From: RGIG8244 sp045639325
GTDB lineage: Bacteria; Verrucomicrobiota; Lentisphaeria; Victivallales; UBA1829
Direction: 5' to 3'
Assembly: GCA_045639325.1 (NCBI GenBank)
Contig: JAZUCU010000055.1
Location: 6,423 to 70,422, forward strand
Length of the DNA stretch: 64,000 nucleotides
Shown here: positions 1-8,200 of the stretch, in pieces
Layout: every line of letters starts with the position of its first letter
Position numbering within the stretch: the first letter of the stretch is position 1
Position numbers and translations under genes: made by a program
The notes under the pieces: generated by a model
The model's database searches: none
Told to the model about the DNA's origin: nothing
The model's input: only the letters and a program-made list of their open reading frames with translations

Positions 1-136
1 ATTTTTCCACCGTCATGCGGACAAATTCAGGCTGGTCAAGCCCGGCAATCAGATAAACCGGCTGACCGGGATCCAGATTCAAACCTTTTTTTACAATCAA
101 ATCGGCATAAGCCTCTAAACGTTTCGGATCGATCAT
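1..136 (-). CDS. M29-family aminopeptidase, N-terminal fragment cut by window edge
   Basis: Forty-five codons run from an ATG at 136 to the window edge, beginning MIDPKRLEAYADLIVKKGLN and continuing with LDPGQPVYLIAGLDQPEFVR. This pattern (short N-terminal helix, then PGQPVYL) matches the start of M29 metallo-aminopeptidases (AmpS/PepS type), cytoplasmic enzymes that remove N-terminal residues from peptides. A ribosome site AAAGGA lies about 8 nt before the ATG. It starts 15 bp after the upstream oligopeptide-ABC ATPase gene, which suits a role in using imported peptides. The metal-binding C-terminal half is outside the window, so the family call rests only on the N-terminus. Confidence 0.6.
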   Translation of the reverse strand, partial: MIDPKRLEAYADLIVKKGLNLDPGQPVYLIAGLDQPEFVRMTVEK

Positions 137-151
137 GTTAATTTTCCTTTC

Positions 152-1120
152 TCAATTCGTTTCTTCCAAAGGGAAATGACAGGCACAATAATGGCCTTTG
201 CTGATTTCCCGCAATTCCGGACACCGTTCCGCACACAGGGGCTTTGCAAACGGACAACGGGTATGGAACCGGCAGCCCGCCGGCGGATTCAGGGGCGACG
301 GCACGTCACCGGTCAGCATGATCCGCTTTCCGCCCCGGTTATGAAGTCCCGGTACCGCAGAAAGAAGGGCTTTTGTATAAGGATGACGGGGCGCGGTACA
401 CAATTCCCGGGCAGGCGCACTTTCCGCCAGTTTCCCCAGATACATCACCATGATCCGGTGACTGATATGTTCCACAACCGCAAGGTCATGAGCAATAAAG
501 AGAAATGCCACACCTGTTTTTTCCTGAATATCACGGAGCAGATTCACGATCTGCGCCTGCACGCTGACGTCAAGCGCCGATACCGGTTCGTCCGCAATGA
601 TAAACCGGGGATTCACCGCCAATGCCCGGGCAATCCCGATACGTTGACGCTGTCCGCCGCTGAACTGATGGGGGAAACGACGGGCATAACCGCTGTCAAG
701 CCCCACCATATCAAGGAGTTCATGAATTCTATCCTTCCGCTCTTCTGCATTCAGATCGGTATGCAGTTTCAAAGGTTCTTCCAGCGTGGAATAGATACTC
801 ATTTTCGGGTTGAGAGAGCCGTAAGGATCCTGAAAGATCATCTGGAAATCACCACGGCGGCGGCGCAGGGCCTCGCCACGGAGCTGAGTCAAGTCTTCAT
901 CATTCAGGAATACTTTGCCATCGGTGGGCTCTTCCAGACGCAGAAGGACACGCGCCAATGTACTTTTGCCGCATCCGCTTTCCCCGACCAGCCCCAGAGT
1001 CTCCCCGGCATCCAGGGAAAAACTGATGTCATCCACCGCGCGGACGTAATCCGGACGGGCAAACAACCCGCGGGAAACGGGGTAATATTTTTTCAGACCT
1101 TCCACCCGCAGCAATGTCAT
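152..1120 (-). CDS. Oligopeptide/dipeptide ABC transporter ATP-binding protein (OppF/DppF type)
   Basis: This 322-residue ATPase energises uptake of peptides or a related nickel or oligosaccharide solute through an inner-membrane ABC transporter. Walker A is GESGCGKST at residues 46-54, the Q-loop lies in MIFQDP near 94-99, the signature SGGQRQR is at 154-160 and Walker B FIIADEP at 173-179. The C-terminal segment with PLNPPAGCRFHTRCPFA is the oligo_HPY extension that marks the Opp/Dpp subfamily and separates it from other ABC ATPases. Its ATG overlaps the end of the upstream HD gene by 4 bp, so translation is probably coupled. The permeases, binding protein and OppD-type partner are not in the window and may lie to its left or elsewhere. 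Confidence 0.9.
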   Translation of the reverse strand: MTLLRVEGLKKYYPVSRGLFARPDYVRAVDDISFSLDAGETLGLVGESGCGKSTLARVLLRLEEPTDGKVFLNDEDLTQLRGEALRRRRGDFQMIFQDPYGSLNPKMSIYSTLEEPLKLHTDLNAEERKDRIHELLDMVGLDSGYARRFPHQFSGGQRQRIGIARALAVNPRFIIADEPVSALDVSVQAQIVNLLRDIQEKTGVAFLFIAHDLAVVEHISHRIMVMYLGKLAESAPARELCTAPRHPYTKALLSAVPGLHNRGGKRIMLTGDVPSPLNPPAGCRFHTRCPFAKPLCAERCPELREISKGHYCACHFPLEETN

Positions 1121-1893
1121 TTTGCATCTCCAGTGAGCCGTTCCCGGATCAGACCGGGCAGGCGGCGTGTATTTTCATCTGACGGCAGGAGACTGAGCAG
1201 TTTGTCATAAAGCCCATGCTCCGCCGCATAGAGACGGGCGGCGCGATAATTCAAGTCGGCAGTCCATGTGCAGAGAATCAGCAGGAAATCGTTCATGGAA
1301 CGGAGATCGGTGTATTTGACGGGTGCGCCGTCAATTACGGCTTGAAAAATTGACGGAGAATACGCATCTGTTTCAGGCAGATCGAGTTTCATTGTCGGAT
1401 CGTTGGGGATCTGCCCCGTCAGATACCGGTAAATGATGCCGAGGATGGAGAGTTTATCGGCATCCCGGACCATTTTGGCAGCGGCAAGAGTGTCACCCGT
1501 CAAATTTGACGGAATCGTCAATTTATTATGGGCACGGATGGCATCAGCGATCAAATCTTTTTCGTTTTCAGGCAATTCTGCAATAAAACCGCCCGCCAGC
1601 ATCAGTTCGGCACTTTTGTCGCCATGATCAAAGGAATCCGCATCCTTGAAGGTACGGAACCGGGTATATTGCTCAAAGCGGGAAAGGTCATGGAAGAGAG
1701 CGCAGACGGCGAACCGGAACCGGTTCAGTTCCGGTATCTGTTCTTTTTCAGAGAGTTGCTCCGTAATCAGGCAGACTTCTTCCGTATGAAGAAGTTTCTG
1801 TTCCACCGGAACCGCCATTTTTCCGTCATCATTGACGAATGTACTGACGTACTGACGGAACCGGTGACGGAAGGCTGCAAAATTATTTTGCAT
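1117..1893 (-). CDS. HD-domain metal-dependent phosphohydrolase
   Basis: A 258-residue soluble protein with the HD-superfamily metal site: H36 in LLHTEEV, H68-D69 in FHDLS, D89-H90 in SFDHGD, H122, and D144/D146 in VRDADKLS. HD proteins of this size hydrolyse nucleotides, cyclic nucleotides or other phosphoesters; the substrate cannot be read from sequence. It starts inside the 3' end of the RNase Y gene (11-bp overlap) and overlaps the ABC ATPase by 4 bp, so the three are one transcript. The segment FHDLSRFEQYTRF resembles small stand-alone HD hydrolases rather than a GGDEF- or PAS-linked signalling protein, and there is no membrane segment. Confidence 0.8.
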   Translation of the reverse strand: MQNNFAAFRHRFRQYVSTFVNDDGKMAVPVEQKLLHTEEVCLITEQLSEKEQIPELNRFRFAVCALFHDLSRFEQYTRFRTFKDADSFDHGDKSAELMLAGGFIAELPENEKDLIADAIRAHNKLTIPSNLTGDTLAAAKMVRDADKLSILGIIYRYLTGQIPNDPTMKLDLPETDAYSPSIFQAVIDGAPVKYTDLRSMNDFLLILCTWTADLNYRAARLYAAEHGLYDKLLSLLPSDENTRRLPGLIRERLTGDAK

Positions 1894-3442
1894 ATTCCAC
1901 CGATCTGGTCTCCCGGATGATCGTGACTTTGATCTGGCCGGGATAGTTCATTTCTTTTTCGATACGCAGTGCCAGATCTCTTGCGAGGACCTGAGCCTGT
2001 GCTTCGGAAACCTTTTCGGGCTGGACAACAACGCGGACTTCGCGGCCTGCCTGGAGAGCAAAGCAGGATTCCACGCCCTGGAATTCGTTGGCAAGGCTTT
2101 CCAGCTGTTCCAGACGTTTCAGATACAGTTCGGTTGTTTCGCTTCTGGCACCCGGGCGGGATGCGCTCAAGGCGTCGCAAGCGTTGGCAAGGACGGCATA
2201 GATGCTTGTGGCTTCCACTTCGCCGTGGTGTGCGGCAACGGCGTTGATGACGTCTTTGTTTTCACCCTGTTTGCGGAGGATGTCAGCACCGATTGCAGCG
2301 TGTGTGCCTTCGATTTCGTGGTCGACGGCTTTCCCGATATCATGGAAAAGACCGATACGGCGTGCTTTCTGCTGGTCAAGACCGAGTTCCGCGGCGATTG
2401 TGCCCATGAATGCGGCAGTTTCAATAGAGTGCTTCAAGACGTTCTGAGAGAAGCTGTAACGGAACTGGAGTCTGCCCAGGAGGTTGATCAACTGTTTGGA
2501 AACGCCCTGGAGACCGCAATCCAACACGGCGCGTTCCCCGGCATCGAAGACTTCTTCGTCGATTTCCTTGCGGATCTTCTTGATGAGTTCTTCAATACGG
2601 GTGGGGTGAATACGACCGTCGGAAATCAATTTTTCCATCAAACGGCGTGCGGTTTCCTTGCGGATGGGATCGAAGCAGGAAATAACGACGGCTTCGGGGG
2701 TATCGTCGATAAGGATATTGACACCGGTAGCAGCTTCGAGCGAGCGGATATTTCTGCCTTCACGCCCGATGATACGGCCTTTCATTTCATCATTAGGCAG
2801 GGGGATAGTAGCGGTGGTACGTTCGTATGTGCAGTCACCGGCATAACGCTGAATGGCGTAAATGAGGAGCTGCTGGGATTCCCGTTCGCAACGCTGTTTT
2901 GCTTCATCGAGAGTATCGCGAATGAGGTTACCACATTCGACTTCCATTTCGCCTTTGAGCTTATCAAGGATCATCTTTTTTGCTGTTTCGCGGTCGAGCG
3001 TGGAAATACGTTCGAGCTCATCGACCTGTTTGGAGATGGTCTTTTTGAGTTCTTCTTCTTTATTTTTAAGACGTTCGCGCTGCTGTTCAAGTTCATGTTC
3101 TTTATTTTCAGCGGATTTGATTTTTGCATCGAGGGCATCAGTCTTACGTTCGAGATTTTCTTCTTTCTGTGTAAGACGTTTTTCCTGCTGAGAAACTTCC
3201 TTACGGCGTTCCTTCAGTTCGGATTCCACTTCGTCCTTGATTTTCAAAGCGTCACTTTTCGCAGTAATGCGTGCTTCCCGCAACATCTGCGCAGCTTCGC
3301 GCTCAGCATTTTTCTTTAATTCGCTGGCTGCTTCTGCAACCCGGTTACCGCGTGCACGCGTAATAACCGCCTGAATAATGAGTCCGGCGAGCACACCGCC
3401 GACAACTCCGCCTCCAAGATAAATCGAATTTAACAGGTCCAT
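1883..3442 (-). CDS. rny: Ribonuclease Y
   Basis: RNase Y is a membrane-anchored endoribonuclease that initiates mRNA decay. The protein has one N-terminal membrane segment (LLNSIYLGGGVVGGVLAGLI), a long charged coiled coil to about residue 190, a KH RNA-binding domain (MKGRIIGREGRNIRSLE) and an HD domain with VLKHSIETA and GLFHDIGKAVDHE that carries the catalytic metal ligands. Length from the chosen start is 519 residues, normal for the family. I chose the ATG at 3442 because AGAAGGAG lies 8 nt before it; the frame is open 7 codons further upstream but without a ribosome site. It follows the 5-formyl-THF cyclo-ligase gene by 61 bp on the same strand. Confidence 0.96.
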   Translation of the reverse strand: MDLLNSIYLGGGVVGGVLAGLIIQAVITRARGNRVAEAASELKKNAEREAAQMLREARITAKSDALKIKDEVESELKERRKEVSQQEKRLTQKEENLERKTDALDAKIKSAENKEHELEQQRERLKNKEEELKKTISKQVDELERISTLDRETAKKMILDKLKGEMEVECGNLIRDTLDEAKQRCERESQQLLIYAIQRYAGDCTYERTTATIPLPNDEMKGRIIGREGRNIRSLEAATGVNILIDDTPEAVVISCFDPIRKETARRLMEKLISDGRIHPTRIEELIKKIRKEIDEEVFDAGERAVLDCGLQGVSKQLINLLGRLQFRYSFSQNVLKHSIETAAFMGTIAAELGLDQQKARRIGLFHDIGKAVDHEIEGTHAAIGADILRKQGENKDVINAVAAHHGEVEATSIYAVLANACDALSASRPGARSETTELYLKRLEQLESLANEFQGVESCFALQAGREVRVVVQPEKVSEAQAQVLARDLALRIEKEMNYPGQIKVTIIRETRSVEYAK

Positions 3443-3503
3443 CGTTCTTCTCCTTCTGCACATTTCCCTGAAAAAATGTGCTGTTATGTTAATTTATATT
3501 AAA

Positions 3504-4112
3504 TTAGCAGATTCCCTGTTCGGTCACTATCCTATCCAGCGAGCAGTCGTGACTTTCAGACGGAATCTTCTGACATTTCTGACATTCGTAAAAAACCCCG
3601 ATGGTAGAGTGAAACCCATCGGCCAATAAGCGGTCGTATACACCTTTCCCCCGCCCCAGACGCATTTTATCCGCATCGAATGAGACACCCGGGATAAGCC
3701 AGATCGCAGACCGCAGATCTTCCGGCAATGCTTTGACAGCATCCGGCCCGGGTTCCGGTATTCCCCACTTGGAAGCAGGGAATTCCAAAGTATTCACCTT
3801 GACAATATCATACTCGCTGGAAGAAAGGAAGCGCGGCACAAACAGGCTTCCCCCTCTGGCTAATTGGAATTCCAGGACGCGCCGGAGATCCGGCTCTGTG
3901 CCGTCGGTAATGTATCCGACCAGAGGTAAAAGAGGATATTCTTCAAGGCAGGTCAACAAGTGCCGGCAAATGGCTTCATCCGCCCGTGCGCGTTCCGCCG
4001 GGGGAATATTTTTACGGCGGGCAATCATCTCCTTGCGCAACAACACTTTCGCGTTATGCACCGGTTCGGATCCGCCCGAGACCGTCTTTATTTCTTTGCT
4101 GTTCGGCATCAT
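3504..4112 (-). CDS. 5-formyltetrahydrofolate cyclo-ligase
   Basis: Converts 5-formyl-THF to 5,10-methenyl-THF with ATP, returning stored folate to one-carbon metabolism in the cytoplasm. Diagnostic features are the N-terminal LLRKEMIARRKN segment (residues 24-35), the substrate-loop region FVPRF, and the C-terminal signature PGVSFDADKMRLGRGKGVYD at 141-160, which corresponds to the family motif with RLGRGKGYYDR. At 202 residues it is of normal length. It lies first in the minus-strand unit that continues into rny. In many bacteria this gene follows the 6S RNA gene; I looked upstream (4113-4330) and could not convince myself of a 6S RNA. Two adjacent ATG codons (4112 and 4109) could both serve as start. 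Confidence 0.93.
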   Translation of the reverse strand: MMPNSKEIKTVSGGSEPVHNAKVLLRKEMIARRKNIPPAERARADEAICRHLLTCLEEYPLLPLVGYITDGTEPDLRRVLEFQLARGGSLFVPRFLSSSEYDIVKVNTLEFPASKWGIPEPGPDAVKALPEDLRSAIWLIPGVSFDADKMRLGRGKGVYDRLLADGFHSTIGVFYECQKCQKIPSESHDCSLDRIVTEQGIC

Positions 4113-4564
4113 GTTCCATCATGCCGGAAGACTGCAAAATCCCGCCGATTCCTGTGCCGGAACCGGAAAAATAAGTGTCATTTAGAACAGTATCTGCGCC
4201 CTTATACGCAGAAAATCAACGCGGAAACCCGATATTATTTACTGACATAAATAAATATCCTGTCTCTTTCATTTCATCACCATGACTGCTATTTTTCCAT
4301 TCCGGGGGTCAGCCCGGGAATTTCAATCTGCCGGTTCTTTGTTAAAATTATATATAATCGGTATTTCAAACATCATTCACTGTTCAACGCAACTTTTGAT
4401 CTCTGAAATATCCTTCGTTAAAGCCGGATCATACCGGTTCAGTCCTATTATATACCCATTTTTCATAAATAAAAGTTTTTTTTTGACTTTTTTTAATTTT
4501 TTTTTAAAAATTTTTTGATAAAGTCAACTTTTCCGCCATTTCTCCCCTCCTTTGAAACCGGAAA
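4113..4564. other. AT-rich intergenic region without a convincing gene
   Basis: About 450 bp between the folate gene and the first pseudopilin. It holds an imperfect GC-rich inverted repeat near 4302-4324 (ATTCCGGG against CCCGGGAAT), a palindrome ATTATATATAAT near 4347, and long T and A runs at 4471-4517. An 8-bp inverted repeat, TTGACTTT at 4483-4490 and AAAGTCAA at 4520-4527, bounds the T-rich run. The only short frame with a strong ribosome site is a minus-strand 11-codon frame (4504-4539), reported separately. I see no RNA gene I can support. Confidence 0.5.
4504..4539 (-). CDS. Possible 11-residue leader or micro-ORF after the pseudopilin gene
   Basis: On the minus strand, 25 bp after the pseudopilin stop codon, a very strong ribosome site (AAGGAGGGGAG) lies 2-3 nt before an ATG that opens the frame MAEKLTLSKNF followed by a stop. 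The frame then runs into an A-rich tract. The ribosome site is stronger than that of most real genes here, but spacing to the ATG is short and the frame is tiny, so it may be chance. No product can be named. Confidence 0.2.
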   Translation of the reverse strand: MAEKLTLSKNF

Positions 4565-5287
4565 TCAGGGAGAAAACGGTGTCGCAGAGTTTGTACGGTT
4601 CCACGGCATACAGGTGTCCATAAGAACAGTGGTATTGAATCTTGCATATCCATAAAAGTATGTGTCGCGGGAACTTACATTGCCGGAAACAGCAAGCATA
4701 TTGGCACGGTACGGGAATTTTCTCCAGAATGTTTTCCATTCGTCTCTGGTGTAAGTATTGTCTTTGTCATTGTTCATCGGATGACGTAACGCAATATCTT
4801 CCTGATTTACAATCAGATAAGAACCACTTGTATTAAAACGTTCCCCGATCATGAAACGGGATGCCGGCTGTTTCACCTGGGTCATTTTTATATTGCGTTG
4901 CGTTGAATCGCAGCACAGATAAGAATCCATACCGTAGGAAGGTCTGGTATTGATGATTTCACGCATGGGCTGAACGGTAGCAGGACAACGTAAATAAATT
5001 GCGCTCTGGATATTGACTTTTCCGTTCTTTGTCATGTAAAGCATGTACCGGTCGACCCAGGTTACAACCACATTATTCTCCTTTGCATAAACAAGCGGGA
5101 ACATGTCCTGATTGTCACTGACATACATGTGTGTTGTCATCCCGAGCTGCTTCAGGTTATTGGAACAGCTTGTTTCCATGGCTTTGCCTTTCACCGACCC
5201 CAATGCGGGGAACAGCATTGCTGCCAGAATGGCAATAATCGCAATCACAACCAACAACTCAATCAAAGTAAAATGTATCTTTTTCAT
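4565..5287 (-). CDS. Type II secretion-like pseudopilin (prepilin N-terminal methylation motif)
   Basis: A 240-residue protein starting MKKIH then FTLIELLVVIAIIAILAAM, the prepilin class III signal plus hydrophobic helix, with Glu at mature position 5. After the helix come SNNLKQLGMTTHMY and a globular C-terminal part with DIALRHP and ANMLAVSGNV, which look like a degenerate form of the H-X9-DG region of PVC-group pseudopilins. The residue before the cleavage point is His instead of the usual Gly. The ribosome site AAAGGTG lies 6-7 nt before the ATG. It is divergent from the secreted GH-like gene at 5480 and shares about 190 bp of upstream DNA with it. It most resembles the pseudopilin at 61682-62410. 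Role: a minor pseudopilin of a secretion pseudopilus, by inference. Confidence 0.85.
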   Translation of the reverse strand: MKKIHFTLIELLVVIAIIAILAAMLFPALGSVKGKAMETSCSNNLKQLGMTTHMYVSDNQDMFPLVYAKENNVVVTWVDRYMLYMTKNGKVNIQSAIYLRCPATVQPMREIINTRPSYGMDSYLCCDSTQRNIKMTQVKQPASRFMIGERFNTSGSYLIVNQEDIALRHPMNNDKDNTYTRDEWKTFWRKFPYRANMLAVSGNVSSRDTYFYGYARFNTTVLMDTCMPWNRTNSATPFSP

Positions 5288-5408
5288 ATCACACCTTTCT
5301 GTGCCCGATTTTATACCAAATTGTAGATAATGAAGTTACTATACATCGCGGTATTAAAAAATCAATAATAAAATAAAAGTTTTTTTCTTATTTTTATATG
5401 AGGATTCT

Positions 5409-5437
5409 TTGCAATTCATTCGTTGATGTGCTATATT
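5409..5437 (+). promoter_or_regulatory. Sigma-70-type promoter of the 5480-11683 operon
   Basis: TTGCAA at 5409-5414 and TATATT at 5432-5437 are 17 bp apart, and the -10 is preceded by ATGTGC, the same extended -10 context seen before the pseudopilin genes at 39139 and 63879. The start codon at 5480 follows with AGGAGA about 6 nt before it. Pattern match only. Confidence 0.55.
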
Positions 5438-5479
5438 CCGCAAAAAATGATAATAAAGTTATATAAATCAGGAGAAATT

Positions 5480-8188
5480 ATGAAACATTGTCAGACAACA
5501 CAAAACCTGTTGATAACATTTTTCCTCTCCGCATGTACTCTGTGCAGCGCAACCGTAGAAAATATCCTGCAGGGGAATCCCTCTTTCGAAATCCGGAAAG
5601 ATGGTCAGCCGGAACATATCCACATCAGCGGCGGTAAACTGGAAAGCATCACCGATGCCGTTCACGGAAAATATGCTGTAAAGTATACCACCGAAAAAGG
5701 ACGCGCTTTAAACTTCTTCTCTGCAAAATGGACTCATCCCACACCTGTCCGGCAGGGGGATGTATACACATTCTCTTTCCGTGCAAAAGGAAAGGGCACC
5801 ATCGCTTACCTGATCCCGCAGAATGTCGGAATCATGTTCAAACGCAGTCTGTTCGGTAAACATTCACCGCTGAAAGATGACTGGACACTTTATGAATACA
5901 AAATCAAAATCATCCATGACAAAATCAACCGCGTTCTTCCGGGTATCGCTGTCAGCTCCGGCGGCTGGGCGGTGATCGATGATATGCGTTTCACTTACGA
6001 TCCGGCAGAAAATGAGGGGCGTCCCTCCCCCGTGGAAAAGGCAAAAGAAATCACTCTGCCGGTTAAGGTTGAGTACCGCGATGCCGCAGGGAGTCTGAAA
6101 ATCAACGGCAAAAAAGCCTCCACATTCCAATTGCAGGAAGGTTTCAATGTGGTGGAAATCACACTGCAGCCGAAAGGTAAAAACGCCGCATTCCGCCTGA
6201 AACTGCCGGGAAATATGCAGTATCTTGCCGATCGTTGGAAAATCGTACCCGATAATATGGCAAAAAATCCGGCAATCTCAGAACTTGCCTGCGATGACCG
6301 CGCATGGAAACCGGCAACGGTAACCAACGGCTGGTGCAGCGGCGGAACTGCATTCCGTGGCGTCATTCTCTGGAGTTTTGAGCATTACGGTACCGGTTCT
6401 GCACAGAATATGAAGATGAAGGAATACTTGCTCCCCTCCGGTTCGGTTCAGAATCTGGAATTGAGCATGGGCCCCAACGGCTATCCCCGTTCCTTTGAAA
6501 AAGATTACAAGATCGATCTCTGGCTGCCGGAAGGTGTCACGTTGATGGATTTGACACAGGAAAAGCCCCGTTACGTATTGAATCAGGCTCCGGTCAACAC
6601 AAAAAAGAATGTCGAGCGGATCAACGGGGAAAATTATACTCATTATACTTTCGATTATTCTCCGAAACAGCTCCAGCCTTATAAAGCCAACGGGGTACAA
6701 CCGAAAACCGTCTACCATTTCCGTGTTGCCGATAAGAAAATGATCGGAAAAAAGAGTCAAATCATGTATCGCCGCTCTGCGGAAGGCAATTTTACCGAAA
6801 TCACAAAAGTCATACCGGTCCGCTTTATCGGCCCGATCAACGGTAAACAGCCGTCAAAAATCCGGATTCAGTTATACAGCGGCGTTCCCCTCGGCGGCAT
6901 GTCAATGGTAAATACAGAGACCTTCTGCGCCATGCTTGACAAAGCGAAATCACTGGGTATCAACTCCCTCATGGGCAGTTTCTATCGCGGCTGGGAAAAA
7001 TGGGATGAACTGAAGCAGAAAAAGCTGAAAGAACATTCCATCCGTTACGGACTCTGGCCATTCCACGGATTCCCCATGCACACATTCTACATGGGCCTGC
7101 AGCCATTCTCTTATTATGACGAACTCTGCAAGAACAAAGAAATGCAGGCCACTTATTTCGGCTCAAAATGCACATGGGGCGAAAATCCGTTCCATTACAC
7201 CATGTATTGCCCGTCTTACATGTTGACTACCGAAAAAGGCAGAAAATTCTACGCCGAAGCCGTGGAAGCCGGGTTGAAATTGACGCGCGGCAATAATACC
7301 GATGCCGATTTTATTTTCTACGACTGGGAAAGCGATCCCTGGGTCACCCGGAAAGGCGAACCGGGTAACGGCTCCTATTGTTTCTGCGAACGCTGCCGTG
7401 CAGAATTTGCAAAGGAAAATAAACTTTCCGCCGTGCCGGATGCAAAGACCATTCATGAAAAATATTACAAGGCATGGGAAAAATTCCGTACCGCTCAGAA
7501 TAACCGGCTGATGCAGGTTGTCTATCAGATCTGCCACAAAATGAACCTGAAAGTCATGTTCTATACCCAGACGCAGATGACACCCTATTATCATCACGCA
7601 GGCGGGCCGTACGACATCTTCTTCCTGGGATATCCGGCGAAAAAAGGTGCCGATTCCTCCGTCCAGAAAGATTTGGATAACTTCAGAAAACAGCTGAACC
7701 GGTATTATCCGGAAGGCATGATCGCACAGATCTTCCCTTGTCCCAGTAATAACGGTTCCGCACAAGATGGATCCGTGGATGGTATCTATGTACAATCCCG
7801 CTGGAAAACAATGACTCTCCGTCTTCTGGCAACATACCGTATCGGAATTGATATCGAAAATGTCGATCACTGTCTGGGCGGGATCGATTACTATATCGGG
7901 GAAGCGACCCGTGCGGCAGCCGATCTGGAAGAATTTTTCCTGAAAGGCAAGCGGGAAGATGCCTTCCACGGCATCAAAAATATGGCGTATCCGGATATGC
8001 TGGGGCTGACCCTTGGCAAAAAACGGATGCTTCTGCTTTTCAACGATAAACAGAAATCCCGCAAGGTCACACTCTCTCTGAAGAAAGGCGAAAAAGCCAG
8101 GGCATATTACAGCAGAAAAACCTATTCCGCCGGTAATCATACGCTGACGATTCCCGCAGAAAATGCCGAAATTCTCATTGTTGAATAA
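5480..8188 (+). CDS. Large secreted protein with carbohydrate-binding and glycoside-hydrolase-like TIM-barrel regions
   Basis: A 902-residue protein with a signal peptide (MKHCQTTQNLLITFFLSACT, cleavage near residue 24). The ATG at 5480 was preferred over in-frame codons up to 19 residues earlier because AGGAGA precedes it and the signal peptide begins there. Residues about 25-185 (GNPSFEI, SFRAKGKGTIAYL, DDMRF) look like a beta-sandwich carbohydrate-binding module. From about 430 the chain looks like a TIM barrel. FIFYDWESDP near 613-622 offers acidic residues at a likely active site, followed by a C-x-C-x2-C motif (YCFCERC) near 633. I do not recognise a numbered GH family. It heads an operon with M20, GH29 and phosphodiesterase genes, so glycan degradation outside the cytoplasm is the likely role. 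Confidence 0.72.
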   Translation: MKHCQTTQNLLITFFLSACTLCSATVENILQGNPSFEIRKDGQPEHIHISGGKLESITDAVHGKYAVKYTTEKGRALNFFSAKWTHPTPVRQGDVYTFSFRAKGKGTIAYLIPQNVGIMFKRSLFGKHSPLKDDWTLYEYKIKIIHDKINRVLPGIAVSSGGWAVIDDMRFTYDPAENEGRPSPVEKAKEITLPVKVEYRDAAGSLKINGKKASTFQLQEGFNVVEITLQPKGKNAAFRLKLPGNMQYLADRWKIVPDNMAKNPAISELACDDRAWKPATVTNGWCSGGTAFRGVILWSFEHYGTGSAQNMKMKEYLLPSGSVQNLELSMGPNGYPRSFEKDYKIDLWLPEGVTLMDLTQEKPRYVLNQAPVNTKKNVERINGENYTHYTFDYSPKQLQPYKANGVQPKTVYHFRVADKKMIGKKSQIMYRRSAEGNFTEITKVIPVRFIGPINGKQPSKIRIQLYSGVPLGGMSMVNTETFCAMLDKAKSLGINSLMGSFYRGWEKWDELKQKKLKEHSIRYGLWPFHGFPMHTFYMGLQPFSYYDELCKNKEMQATYFGSKCTWGENPFHYTMYCPSYMLTTEKGRKFYAEAVEAGLKLTRGNNTDADFIFYDWESDPWVTRKGEPGNGSYCFCERCRAEFAKENKLSAVPDAKTIHEKYYKAWEKFRTAQNNRLMQVVYQICHKMNLKVMFYTQTQMTPYYHHAGGPYDIFFLGYPAKKGADSSVQKDLDNFRKQLNRYYPEGMIAQIFPCPSNNGSAQDGSVDGIYVQSRWKTMTLRLLATYRIGIDIENVDHCLGGIDYYIGEATRAAADLEEFFLKGKREDAFHGIKNMAYPDMLGLTLGKKRMLLLFNDKQKSRKVTLSLKKGEKARAYYSRKTYSAGNHTLTIPAENAEILIVE

Positions 8189-8200
8189 GGATTTGACACC

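Noticed and set aside
4113..4330. 6S RNA gene upstream of the 5-formyl-THF cyclo-ligase gene
   Set aside because: The position is right for 6S RNA in many bacteria, but I could not find a long rod-like fold with a central bubble; only a short GC-rich inverted repeat is present.
4282..4518. 78-codon plus-strand frame in the AT-rich gap
   Set aside because: No ribosome site, no domain, and its C-terminus is made by the T-rich run.
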